Assembly: GCA_017538685.1 (NCBI GenBank)
Contig: JAFYIK010000193.1
Coordinates: forward strand, 1 to 22,027
Length of the DNA stretch: 22,027 nucleotides
Reading direction: 5' to 3'
From: Bacteroidales bacterium
Lineage (GTDB): Bacteria > Bacteroidota > Bacteroidia > Bacteroidales > UBA932
The stretch's first letter is position 1, and each line of letters begins with the position of its first letter. The notes under the pieces were generated by a model. It worked only from the letters and a program-made list of their open reading frames with translations. It was not told the DNA's origin and searched no databases. Both the position numbers and the translations under genes were made by a program. Positions 7,203-14,200 of this stretch are shown here, in pieces.

Positions 7203-8471
7203 CTATCGGAACTCATAATAACCGTACCAGTACACGGTTTCGTCTTTTTTTAGGACGAGGGCTTTCGAGGCGGCGTCTTTGTCGCCTATCAGCATATAGT
7301 AACCCTTCCCGTTGCCGGCGCCGTAGTACTGGGTTAGGGCGGAATAGGCGGGCGTCGCATTGGAGAAAGTGCCGAGGCCTTCGTCGAACATATGGGCGTT
7401 CACGCTATGGCCGCCAGAGGAGAATCCGGTCATATCGCGCACCTTGCCGGGGCAGAAGAAGTCGCCGGTGGTGGTTTTTGTCTCGCCGCTTTCCGTCTTG
7501 AATTCGAACCTGCTGCAGAAGCCGCCTGCTATCTGCATTCCGTAGTAGATGCCTATCCTGACGTCTTCGAGGGCGGTTATTTCCACCTTGACGTAGAGGC
7601 GATGGTCCATAAAGGTGTAGGTGACGTCTTCGTTGATGGTGAAGCGCTTGTCTGCGCCCAGTTTGGTGTTGAGAGCTTCGACCTGGTTGTGGACTATTAC
7701 TTTCGCTTCCGCGCCCTCGCGGGTGCCGCCCGGGAAGGACTCGCCGTCCAGGAAGATTTCGATCGACTGCGTCCTCGCAGTCGGATCGCCGTCTGCGCCG
7801 CCGCTCGAGGCGTGCCAGCCGCCCACGAAACCGCTCAGCTTTTCCGTCTGGCCGGTCGCGACAACGGTTTTCATATGGTAGGGGCCGATCCAATCGGTGT
7901 AGCTGCGGAACTTCTCCGAGCCGATTTCATAGCGGTCTATCTGCACAGTCTGGTTGTTGCTGACCTTCGCGAGAGTGATGAGGACATCCTCTCCGTCCGC
8001 GGATTTACTCTTGAACTCCGCGGTCATAGCAGTCTCGTCGGCGGTCAGGGTCACGGGAACTTTGCTCGGTTCAGGGCCAGGGCCAGGTTCGGGTGCGGGA
8101 ACGGTCAGCTCCTCAGAGTACACTATCTGACTGCCGGCATTGGTACCTTTTGCCTTTACCCCGAAATGATATCTTTCGCCCTTCGTCAAACCCTCAAAGA
8201 GATAGCTCCTGGCTTCGGCGGGAAGCGGAGCGGCCTGATTGACAGGCTGGTTACTGACAGATTCGTTTCCTTTTGTCTGGAACACCCACCAGCCTTCGAC
8301 TCCTTCTCCGCTATGCTCCCATCTGAGTTCTGCCGAGGTCGGACCGACCAGCTCCACGCGCAGGCCAGTCGGGTCTGAAGGCGCTTTGGATGTTGGCTGT
8401 GAAGGCTCCTTGCTTCCGCAGGAGAAAACCGCCATAGCGGCTATCAGTAGGGGGATTACATTCATTTTCAT
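7203..8471 (-). CDS. Lipoprotein with fibronectin type III domain, unknown function
   Basis: A 422-residue predicted lipoprotein. The signal peptide ends at Cys18 (AVFSC), followed by a Ser/Pro/Thr-rich linker. Residues 33-128 form an FN3 domain (opening PTGLRVELVGPTSAELRW, with YHFGVKAKG near the end). A Pro/Gly-Pro hinge at about 129-140 leads to a C-terminal region of about 280 residues with many beta strands and no family I recognise. It would sit in the outer membrane or face the periplasm. FN3-containing lipoproteins in Bacteroidota often bind glycans or proteins, but nothing shows a ligand here. The ATG at 8471 is followed by a second in-frame ATG two codons later; either would keep the signal peptide. 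The gene is transcribed away from the plus-strand gene at 8633. Confidence 0.85.
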   Translation of the reverse strand: MKMNVIPLLIAAMAVFSCGSKEPSQPTSKAPSDPTGLRVELVGPTSAELRWEHSGEGVEGWWVFQTKGNESVSNQPVNQAAPLPAEARSYLFEGLTKGERYHFGVKAKGTNAGSQIVYSEELTVPAPEPGPGPEPSKVPVTLTADETAMTAEFKSKSADGEDVLITLAKVSNNQTVQIDRYEIGSEKFRSYTDWIGPYHMKTVVATGQTEKLSGFVGGWHASSGGADGDPTARTQSIEIFLDGESFPGGTREGAEAKVIVHNQVEALNTKLGADKRFTINEDVTYTFMDHRLYVKVEITALEDVRIGIYYGMQIAGGFCSRFEFKTESGETKTTTGDFFCPGKVRDMTGFSSGGHSVNAHMFDEGLGTFSNATPAYSALTQYYGAGNGKGYYMLIGDKDAASKALVLKKDETVYWYGYYEFR

Positions 8472-8494
8472 CCGTCAGTCTGAGTATATCTTCG

Positions 8495-8502
8495 TAAAGA
8501 TA
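8495..8502 (-). promoter_or_regulatory. Possible -7 element before the FN3 lipoprotein gene
   Basis: The minus strand reads TATCTTTA, one mismatch from TAnnTTTG, 23 bases upstream of the ATG at 8471. It lies in the 161-base divergent spacer 8472-8632. The same spacer holds a weak plus-strand candidate, TATGTTCG at 8597-8604, about 28 bases before the start at 8633. Neither has a convincing -33 partner. Confidence 0.35.
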
Positions 8503-8632
8503 CTAAATATGCGCTTAAGTCCGTTCAGAAACCGCTGAAAAATATATTTTAATACGAAAGCGACGTTTCTTTCGGCCGATGTGACGAAATACTCGCTATG
8601 TTCGTGCCGTTAAATCATTAAAACTTACAACT

Positions 8633-9169
8633 ATGGACACAAATCTTGAAAACATCGATCTTTCGAAAAAGATCAGCGCAATCATTAAGCAGCGCCGCAA
8701 ACACGCTATTTATGATTTGAAGGACAGCCTCATTGACATGATCAACACTATCTGCGAAGTGTATAATGATGAAATGCTCCTTGAACCCGAATTATACCAC
8801 TTCACAAAGGATCTGGCCGGCTTCACCCCGGAGCAGCTAGAGAACTTTCTGGATAAGTATGACAATGAAGGAGTGGAAACCTGGATTGAATCCGGGGCAG
8901 ACGGAATGCTGGACGACCTTATCATCCGCTTCGTTAATTTCCGAAAGATGAACAGGGGTAGTATGCTTCTGCGTTTTCCCTGCACTTTCCAGAAATGGAC
9001 GCCGCAGGACGACGAAGACCTTCGCGCCATCTGGACCCGCACCGATCCGGCAAACGTGAAGTGGGAAGACCTCGAAGAAATGTTCGGCCGTCCTCGCAAC
9101 GCCATCAAAATCCGCCTGGAAAAGCTCGGCTTCACCCTCGCCGATCCCGCCGTCAGAAGGTATAGCTGA
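8633..9169 (+). CDS. Small protein with C-terminal Myb/SANT-like domain, possible DNA-binding
   Basis: A 178-residue soluble protein with no signal peptide or membrane segment. Residues 1-110 are helical and acidic, with no family I recognise. Residues 119-167 (FQKWTPQDDEDLRAIW, then WEDLEEMFGRPRNAIKIRL) look like a Myb/SANT-type helix-turn-helix: Trp122 starts helix 1, an EDL acidic helix follows, a second Trp region lies at 144, and the RPRNAIKIRLEKLG segment would be the recognition helix. Similar domains occur in bacterial and phage proteins that bind DNA. The start is the first ATG after an A-rich leader. A strong hairpin with a T-run 26 bases after the stop serves as its terminator. It is a single-gene transcript. 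Function is not known; a regulator or nucleoid-associated role is only an inference. Confidence 0.8.
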   Translation: MDTNLENIDLSKKISAIIKQRRKHAIYDLKDSLIDMINTICEVYNDEMLLEPELYHFTKDLAGFTPEQLENFLDKYDNEGVETWIESGADGMLDDLIIRFVNFRKMNRGSMLLRFPCTFQKWTPQDDEDLRAIWTRTDPANVKWEDLEEMFGRPRNAIKIRLEKLGFTLADPAVRRYS

Positions 9170-9173
9170 TTTC

Positions 9174-9354
9174 CGCGTCAAAATCGCTTGTTTTAGCGCC
9201 GGAATGATTGGGAATGGTCATTTCGGCGCTTTTTCGGGCGATTATGGCGCCGATTGGGTGGATTCGGACAGTTTTCGCGCCGAAAATGGCTGTTCTGACG
9301 CCGGAGGAGTGGTTTCTTATTAGATCGGCGCCGAAAAGAGGGTTTTTGGCGCCG
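9174..9354. repeat. 51-base periodic array of GGCGCCG-like boxes with alternating 21/30 spacing
   Basis: Seven-base boxes start at 9195, 9225, 9246, 9276, 9297, 9327 and 9348, with a decayed copy at 9174. Spacings are exactly 30, 21, 30, 21, 30, 21. Four boxes (9246, 9276, 9327, 9348) end in GCGCCG; the others differ by one or two bases. The bases between boxes are also partly alike: the 21-base units are A/T-rich, the 30-base units share stretches such as CCACTCC on the minus strand. Some neighbouring boxes pair into hairpins (9195-9230 and 9326-9354). All spacings are multiples of three, and on the minus strand two frames stay open through most of it. One, from an ATG at 9410 to a stop at 9153, would give 85 residues with alternating 7- and 10-residue units such as GAKTSDF and GADLIRNHSS. 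I do not call this a gene. Confidence 0.85.
9195..9234 (+). terminator. Intrinsic terminator of the SANT-like gene
   Basis: Bases 9195-9207 (AGCGCCGGAATGA) pair with 9218-9230 (TCATTTCGGCGCT): 13 pairs with a single G-T wobble and a 10-base loop. The 3' arm runs into TTTTT at 9230-9234. It lies 26 bases after the stop at 9169 and uses the first two full boxes of the periodic array, so array and terminator coincide. Confidence 0.8.
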
Positions 9355-9380
9355 TAAGAAAGCAGGTCGAAGCACAAAAA

Positions 9381-9388
9381 CAAAGATA
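9381..9388 (-). promoter_or_regulatory. Possible minus-strand promoter reading into the periodic array
   Basis: The minus strand reads TATCTTTG, a full match to TAnnTTTG, 27 bases before the first box of the array in that direction. A transcript would begin near 9376 and run through the array. It would exclude the ATG at 9410, so it argues more for an untranslated RNA than for the 85-residue frame. No -33 element is clear. Confidence 0.3.
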
Positions 9389-9524
9389 TTAACGAAATTC
9401 TCAGGCTCATTTCTTCTTACCACTATTAACCATTGCATAGTTACTGCAGACTGACGGCCTGGAAAATCGCGTCATTTTGGTATTGTTCATCTGCGGCGGG
9501 GTTTAGTTTTTAACTACATTTAGG

Positions 9525-9532
9525 TATATTTG
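9525..9532 (+). promoter_or_regulatory. -7 promoter element of the hemerythrin-LuxR gene
   Basis: TATATTTG matches TAnnTTTG exactly and ends eight bases before the ATG at 9541. With the usual start a few bases downstream of this element, the mRNA would have almost no leader. An in-frame stop at 9511-9513 excludes an upstream extension of more than a few codons, and no ATG lies between. Confidence 0.65.
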
Positions 9533-9540
9533 CGCTCGAA

Positions 9541-10368
9541 ATGACTTCCAGGAAACTCCAAAGCGTCAGCGGAATCAGCCCCGCGCTATTCGCCACTCTG
9601 TGCGAGATCTACACCTCCGACAACCCGAAGGTGGATCTCGAGAAGTTGGACACAACGGACATTCCGGTGCTGCTCAGAATCCTGAGGAACACGCACAGAC
9701 ATTATCTGGAGGCCACGATAGTCGCGATTCACGACAATGTGCACAGGATGACTCAAATGTGCTCCCCGGAGAACAGCGCAGTCATCAACCGCTTCTTCGA
9801 CGACTACGAACTGGACATCAAGACACACATCCATTTCGAGGAAAAGGTGGTGTTCAAATACATCGAAGGCCTTCTGAAGGGCGAGCGCGATTCACGCTTC
9901 TCGGTGGATATGCTCCGCGAGATGCACGACGATGCCGAAGACAAACTCACGGACTTCAAGAACATCGTGATGAGCCATCTGCCGGACAGCGACACAAGCG
10001 ATGCGCGATATGAGGTGCTCGTGGGCATCCTGAATGTGGAGGACGCCATCAGGCGCCACACCGTGATTGAAGAGAAGGTGCTTATGCCTTTGGCCGAACT
10101 GCTCGAGAAAGGTCATACCAAAGTCGAAGCAAACCCTGAGGAAAAAGAGTCCCAGGACATCCTCTCCGAGCGCGAAAAGGAGATAGTAAAAGAAGTTGCC
10201 CGCGGTCTCACAAACAAGGAAATCGCGGACAAGCTCTTTATTTCAGTCTTCACGGTGACTACTCACCGCAAGAACATCACCCAGAAACTGGGCATCAAGA
10301 CTATTGCCGGCCTGACTGTCTACGCCCTTATGAACGGGCTGATCAGCCAGACCGACATAGAACTATAG
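9541..10368 (+). CDS. Hemerythrin-like di-iron domain fused to LuxR-type HTH regulator
   Basis: A 275-residue cytoplasmic one-component regulator. Residues 40-190 form a four-helix hemerythrin/HHE domain: His52, then His96-x3-Glu100, His129, then His173-x3-Glu177. Intervals of 44, 33 and 44 residues between the histidines closely resemble the di-iron site of YtfE/RIC proteins (H84, H129/E133, H160, H204/E208, recalled from the literature), so a di-iron centre is likely. Residues 207-268 are a LuxR/GerE helix-turn-helix (LSEREKEIVKEVARGLTNKE, FTVTTHRKNITQKLGI). There is no receiver domain, so the iron centre rather than phosphorylation is the probable sensor, responding to oxygen, nitric oxide or oxidative damage. 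Targets are unknown; no nitrosative-stress genes adjoin it. It ends one base before the stop of the convergent lipoprotein gene, with no terminator between. Confidence 0.9.
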   Translation: MTSRKLQSVSGISPALFATLCEIYTSDNPKVDLEKLDTTDIPVLLRILRNTHRHYLEATIVAIHDNVHRMTQMCSPENSAVINRFFDDYELDIKTHIHFEEKVVFKYIEGLLKGERDSRFSVDMLREMHDDAEDKLTDFKNIVMSHLPDSDTSDARYEVLVGILNVEDAIRRHTVIEEKVLMPLAELLEKGHTKVEANPEEKESQDILSEREKEIVKEVARGLTNKEIADKLFISVFTVTTHRKNITQKLGIKTIAGLTVYALMNGLISQTDIEL

Positions 10369-10369
10369 T

Positions 10370-12034
10370 TTACTTCTTCTCACGGGTGAGATCGTAACGA
10401 CGCAGGCAGGATGATGCCTCCTTCTCACTGCCGCCGTATGCGGAAAGCATTACGATGTGGCCCGCATCTGCTTCAGCGTCATAGACATAAGCCACAGACA
10501 CGAGTCCGCCGCCGGGCATTGCGCCCTTGTTGTCGCTGTTGGAAGCGATGAGAGCTACCGTGTTGTCAGGTGTGGAAGCAGTCACATCCACGATTGTGAT
10601 GTGAGTCTCGTTCCAGTTGCTTCCGCCCACTACTGCGTAGACGTGGCCGCTGTACTGGAATGCCTTCACGTCGCCGGTGATGCAGACATTGCCCCAGCCG
10701 TAGAGACCGCCGTAACGCTTGGTGCCGCCGTTGATGCTCTCGGCAGTGCCGCGGAGTATCATATCGTTTCCGGTATAGCCCTGGCGTGCGGCCACTATCA
10801 TACCCGCGCTGCCATCCTTGCCCCAGGTGGGCTCGTCGGCGTTGAGGTGGTTGCGGTCGAAGTTGGCCTCCGGCTCCTCAGAGAGAGAGTTGAGGGCCTG
10901 GGCATAGACAAACAGGGCGTCTTCCTTGGTCACTCCGAGAGGAGAAACGGTGCTTCCTGCGGTCTGGCCGAGTCTCCAGAGGGCGGGGACGTGGTTCATT
11001 CTCTGGTGGTTGCCGTCTTTGTCCACGGACCAGGCGGGTACTTCCCTATCCCTGTCTATCTCCGCGCGGCCGGTCTGGAACCAGGCCCAGGTGCCGTCGA
11101 TGATCGAGCCGGCGTTGAAATGGAAGAGGTGATGGTTGCCTGCGCTGGGGAAACCGGTCGAGCCGTTTCCGCCCTGCTTTGCAGCAATCAGCATCCTGCC
11201 GGTGAAATCACCGCTGACGTTCATATACATAAGGCAGCTTGCGTTCTCGTAGAACAGGACGGGAGCCTTGTCCCAACCGTCAGGCCAGGCGTAGAAGCGG
11301 GTAGCGTTGGTGAAATTCCAGGTGAAGTTGCCGTCGCCGTCGGTAGGGGCAGCGGTGAAATCGCCGTCGCCGTAGCCGACCGCTACGATCAGCACACCCT
11401 TGTCGTCGTTACCCATAGACATCATACTGGCAGTAGGGAGAATGTCGCCCCAGTTCAGCTCACCCACATAATTGAGGCCGAGGTCATAGACGCGCCTGTC
11501 GCAGGTGACGATGTTCTTAGGACCGGAGAAAGCGATCTCGTTGCCGCCATAGAAAGCGATGTCGTTGTTGGCGCCCATTGCGGTGAGGAGTTTGCCGTCG
11601 GAAGCTGAAGGCGCGCAGGCCACATCATACTCGATAGGAAGGGTCTTGACGGTGTACTCATTGGAGGTCTCTCCGTCTTCTGCGGTGACGGTGAGCTTGC
11701 GCTCCACGGTCCAATCAGAGATAGTTTCGGGATTGGGAGAAATGGTAGCCTTCTCGGAGATGGAGACCTCTGCGGTGCCGTTGGCAACTATTGCAGCCTC
11801 CTCAGGCTTGTACTGCAACTCGATAATCTTCTGTGCGTCGAAGATTTCTCCTTCAACCACGGTGGTGCCGTCGGTGAGGCTGAATGCAAGGATCTTGCAG
11901 GCCTTGCTCTTCTCCACGGGCACCGGATCTTCTTTTCCCTCGTCGGGTTTTTCAGGATTGACTTCGTTGTTACAAGAGATTGCAAACGTGCCTATCATAA
12001 GGGCGCTTGCCATTAACAAAAAGAATTTCTTCAT
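10370..12034 (-). CDS. SusCD-associated lipoprotein with DUF5018-like N-terminal domain
   Basis: A 554-residue predicted surface lipoprotein: signal peptide ending at Cys21 (FAISC), followed by an acidic, Asn/Asp/Glu-rich tether typical of surface-exposed Bacteroidota lipoproteins. Residues 43-132 form an Ig-like module (KILAFSLTDG near the start, TVTAEDGETSNEYTVKTL at its end) that resembles DUF5018-type domains. Residues 135-554 are beta-rich with repeated Gly/Asp turns and Trp/Tyr residues, possibly a propeller-like or lectin-like fold; I do not recognise a catalytic family. It is the last gene of the SusC-SusD operon, 24 bases after the previous lipoprotein gene, which suggests a role in capturing the imported nutrient at the cell surface. 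Substrate cannot be inferred. Confidence 0.85.
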   Translation of the reverse strand: MKKFFLLMASALMIGTFAISCNNEVNPEKPDEGKEDPVPVEKSKACKILAFSLTDGTTVVEGEIFDAQKIIELQYKPEEAAIVANGTAEVSISEKATISPNPETISDWTVERKLTVTAEDGETSNEYTVKTLPIEYDVACAPSASDGKLLTAMGANNDIAFYGGNEIAFSGPKNIVTCDRRVYDLGLNYVGELNWGDILPTASMMSMGNDDKGVLIVAVGYGDGDFTAAPTDGDGNFTWNFTNATRFYAWPDGWDKAPVLFYENASCLMYMNVSGDFTGRMLIAAKQGGNGSTGFPSAGNHHLFHFNAGSIIDGTWAWFQTGRAEIDRDREVPAWSVDKDGNHQRMNHVPALWRLGQTAGSTVSPLGVTKEDALFVYAQALNSLSEEPEANFDRNHLNADEPTWGKDGSAGMIVAARQGYTGNDMILRGTAESINGGTKRYGGLYGWGNVCITGDVKAFQYSGHVYAVVGGSNWNETHITIVDVTASTPDNTVALIASNSDNKGAMPGGGLVSVAYVYDAEADAGHIVMLSAYGGSEKEASSCLRRYDLTREKK

Positions 12035-12058
12035 AATCGAAAAAAATTATTTGATGAA

Positions 12059-12508
12059 TTATTCGTATGCAATTTCAGCGTGCACTTTGTATTTCTTCTC
12101 AAATCCTGTCCTTGCGGATTTGACCGTGAGCACAAGCCTGGGCTGGTCGGACTCGTCGAGGGTGAGGTCGTGGTGACCTGATAGAGAAGGTGTAATATAA
12201 AGGTCGTAGAAGACTGTCGCCTCGAGGGTCACATCGGTTAAATCCCAAAGGGTACGCTTGTTGCGCGGGACGACAAACACTATCTCTCCGACTTCATCCG
12301 GCGCGTTCTGGGTGATATTAGCAGCCACCTGCTCCCTGACCAGGAACTTCGTGTTGTTCTTGTCGATGTCCTTGTAGGGCACATTCCACATAAGCATCGA
12401 GGTGATCACGACCTCGCTGTCTTCGTGAGTGAACGGCATCTCCACCTGCTTGCACGATACGGATGAGAGTGCAAGGCCGGCAAGTATAAGTAATGCTATC
12501 TTTTTCAT
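12059..12508 (-). CDS. Small SusCD-operon lipoprotein, unknown function
   Basis: A 149-residue predicted lipoprotein with a signal peptide ending at Cys19 (SSVSC). The mature part is beta-strand rich, with segments such as EVVITSMLMWNVPYKDID and RLVLTVKSARTGFEKKYKVH, and ends almost at the last strand, so it is probably a single small beta-sandwich. I do not recognise the family. It follows the SusD gene by four bases and precedes the DUF5018-like lipoprotein by 24, where SusE-like accessory lipoproteins usually sit. A surface binding or complex-assembly role is inferred from position only. Confidence 0.8.
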   Translation of the reverse strand: MKKIALLILAGLALSSVSCKQVEMPFTHEDSEVVITSMLMWNVPYKDIDKNNTKFLVREQVAANITQNAPDEVGEIVFVVPRNKRTLWDLTDVTLEATVFYDLYITPSLSGHHDLTLDESDQPRLVLTVKSARTGFEKKYKVHAEIAYE

Positions 12509-12512
12509 AATA

Positions 12513-14183
12513 TCACCATCCAGGATTATTCATTCCGCCGAGGGCGGCATTGTTGTTGATCTCGCCCGAAGGCAGTGCGAAGCAGTAGTAACGCTCCAGG
12601 AACACGCGTTTGGTGTCGTCGTCGGCGTCGCACTTCTCATATGTGAATCCACCGGGAGCGGTGTCGCTCTTCTTGATAAGGACTCCGTTGAAGCTCACGT
12701 TGTTGAGCCTTTCCACGCCCTTCTTCCAGCGGCGGAGATCCCAGAAGCGGAAATTCTCACCTCCGAGTTCCACTATCCTTTCGTGTTCCAGCACATCCAT
12801 AAAGTCATCCAGGGTTGCGGCGTTCTTCCCCGGAAGGCCCACCCTTGCACGCACTTCGTTCAGCGCCTGCAGGGCGGCGGTCTTATTTGCCGACCAATCC
12901 TTCCTGGCAAGGGCCTCCGCTTTGTTGAGCAGGACCTCGCCGTAGCGTAGCATAATGTCGAAATGGTTGCTTCCGGCAAGATTCCAGCTGTTGTCGCCTT
13001 CTGTTATGAACTTGCGGTAGTAGTAGCCGGTGCAGGTGGAGGTGCGGGCTCCGTCTTTCACGAAGATCTGTATGCCGTCTTCCCCGCCCTCGTAGGTCTC
13101 GAGCTTGCGGCCTTCCCAATCTTCGTTGTTGTAGAGTATGGTCGCGTAGAAGCGGGGCTCGCGGCCGGAGAACGGATCGTTGCCCCAGGCGGTCGGATTG
13201 GCCTGATAGGCCTCCCAGGTAAACGCCGAGCCGTCCGCCATCTCGAAGGCGTCCGCGAACTCGGCCGTGGGGGTGATAGGATAGCCGAAGCCCTTGCCGC
13301 CGTGGCGTGAGTTGTCGCCGGCGGGGCGGAAGATCTGGTCCGCGTTGTGGCTAAGGCCTGTGGGGGCGAAATCCACTATCATCAGGTTCTCCTTGGAATA
13401 TTTGTCGGCAAAGACGTTTGCATATGACGGATCGAGCCCGGCGCCCATAGCCTTGCAGGAATCTGCAGCGGCTATCACTTCATCCCACTGCCCTGCGTAA
13501 AGCGCGGCGCGGGAAAGGAAGCCGTAAGCGGCGACCCTGGTCATCCTGCTGAAATTGCTGGCGTCCCAGGCAACCGGAAGGTCCGTCGCCGCAGCCTTGA
13601 TCTCATCAATCACCCACTGCCACGATTCAGCCTCAGTCATACGTGGTTTATCGTTGGCTTCCGGGCCTTCGTATTTGTCGCGCAGGATCACCCCTCCGTA
13701 GACACGGATGAGATAGAAGTACTGCATAGCCCTGAGGTAACGGATCTCGGCAACGCGCACTTTCAGGAAGTCCGCCGAATACATCGAACCATAGCCTTGG
13801 GCGTCGCGCAGGAACTCGTTGAAACGTCGTATGCGGGTGTAGGAGTCTGTCCAGTTCGCCAGAATCGAAGCGTCGTCGGAATTGAACGGCTCATAGTTGA
13901 ACATCTTGCGGTTGTAGCGGCGGCTCTGGGTCCAGTCCGCATCCTTCAGGAGGTCGGTCATACAGTCCGTAAACTGATTGTCCAGCATCTTGATGGTGGA
14001 TTTCTCGCGGACTGCGCCGTAGAGGCCTATCACATACTGGTCCAGAATAGCCTGGTCGCCGGACCAGATCGCATCCTGGGTAAGCCTGTCGGTCGCAGGG
14101 ATATTCACCACGTCATCGCAGGAGGTAAGGCAGCCGAGAAGGCCCGCCAGAGAAAGAATAATCAGATAATTTCTTGTTTTCAT
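12513..14183 (-). CDS. SusD/RagB family nutrient-binding outer-membrane lipoprotein
   Basis: A 556-residue SusD-family lipoprotein. The signal peptide ends at Cys22 (LTSCDD). The N-terminal region contains the helical TPR-like part of SusD proteins (YVIGLYGAVREK; RIRRFNEFLRDAQ; VRVAEIRYLRAMQYFYLIRV near residues 145-165). The C-terminal signatures FDIMLRYGEVLLNKAEALAR and FRFWDLRRWKKG are typical. SusD forms a lid on the SusC barrel and captures glycans or peptides before TonB-driven import. The gene starts 17 bases after the SusC stop and is followed by two lipoprotein genes. The start is the only ATG that gives a signal peptide. Substrate cannot be read from sequence; RagB members of the family bind oligopeptides, SusD members glycans. 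Confidence 0.96.
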   Translation of the reverse strand: MKTRNYLIILSLAGLLGCLTSCDDVVNIPATDRLTQDAIWSGDQAILDQYVIGLYGAVREKSTIKMLDNQFTDCMTDLLKDADWTQSRRYNRKMFNYEPFNSDDASILANWTDSYTRIRRFNEFLRDAQGYGSMYSADFLKVRVAEIRYLRAMQYFYLIRVYGGVILRDKYEGPEANDKPRMTEAESWQWVIDEIKAAATDLPVAWDASNFSRMTRVAAYGFLSRAALYAGQWDEVIAAADSCKAMGAGLDPSYANVFADKYSKENLMIVDFAPTGLSHNADQIFRPAGDNSRHGGKGFGYPITPTAEFADAFEMADGSAFTWEAYQANPTAWGNDPFSGREPRFYATILYNNEDWEGRKLETYEGGEDGIQIFVKDGARTSTCTGYYYRKFITEGDNSWNLAGSNHFDIMLRYGEVLLNKAEALARKDWSANKTAALQALNEVRARVGLPGKNAATLDDFMDVLEHERIVELGGENFRFWDLRRWKKGVERLNNVSFNGVLIKKSDTAPGGFTYEKCDADDDTKRVFLERYYCFALPSGEINNNAALGGMNNPGW

Positions 14184-14200
14184 CGTTCGATCCTCCTATG

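Noticed and set aside
5152..7218. 688-codon plus-strand open frame opposite the DUF4015 and GTPase genes
   Set aside because: It lies antisense to two well-supported genes, spans their junction, and its translation is low-complexity Val/Asp/Arg-rich without any recognisable domain. Long antisense frames are expected from GC-rich codon usage.
9174..9354. CRISPR array
   Set aside because: The repeated boxes are only about seven bases, the intervals alternate between two lengths and are themselves related, and no cas genes are present.
9174..9354. Insertion sequence or mobile element remnant
   Set aside because: No transposase-like frame, terminal inverted repeats or target duplications are seen around the array.
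10457..11608. 383-codon plus-strand open frame opposite the DUF5018-like lipoprotein
   Set aside because: Antisense shadow without signal peptide, domain or promoter; the minus-strand gene has a proper lipoprotein signal and operon context.
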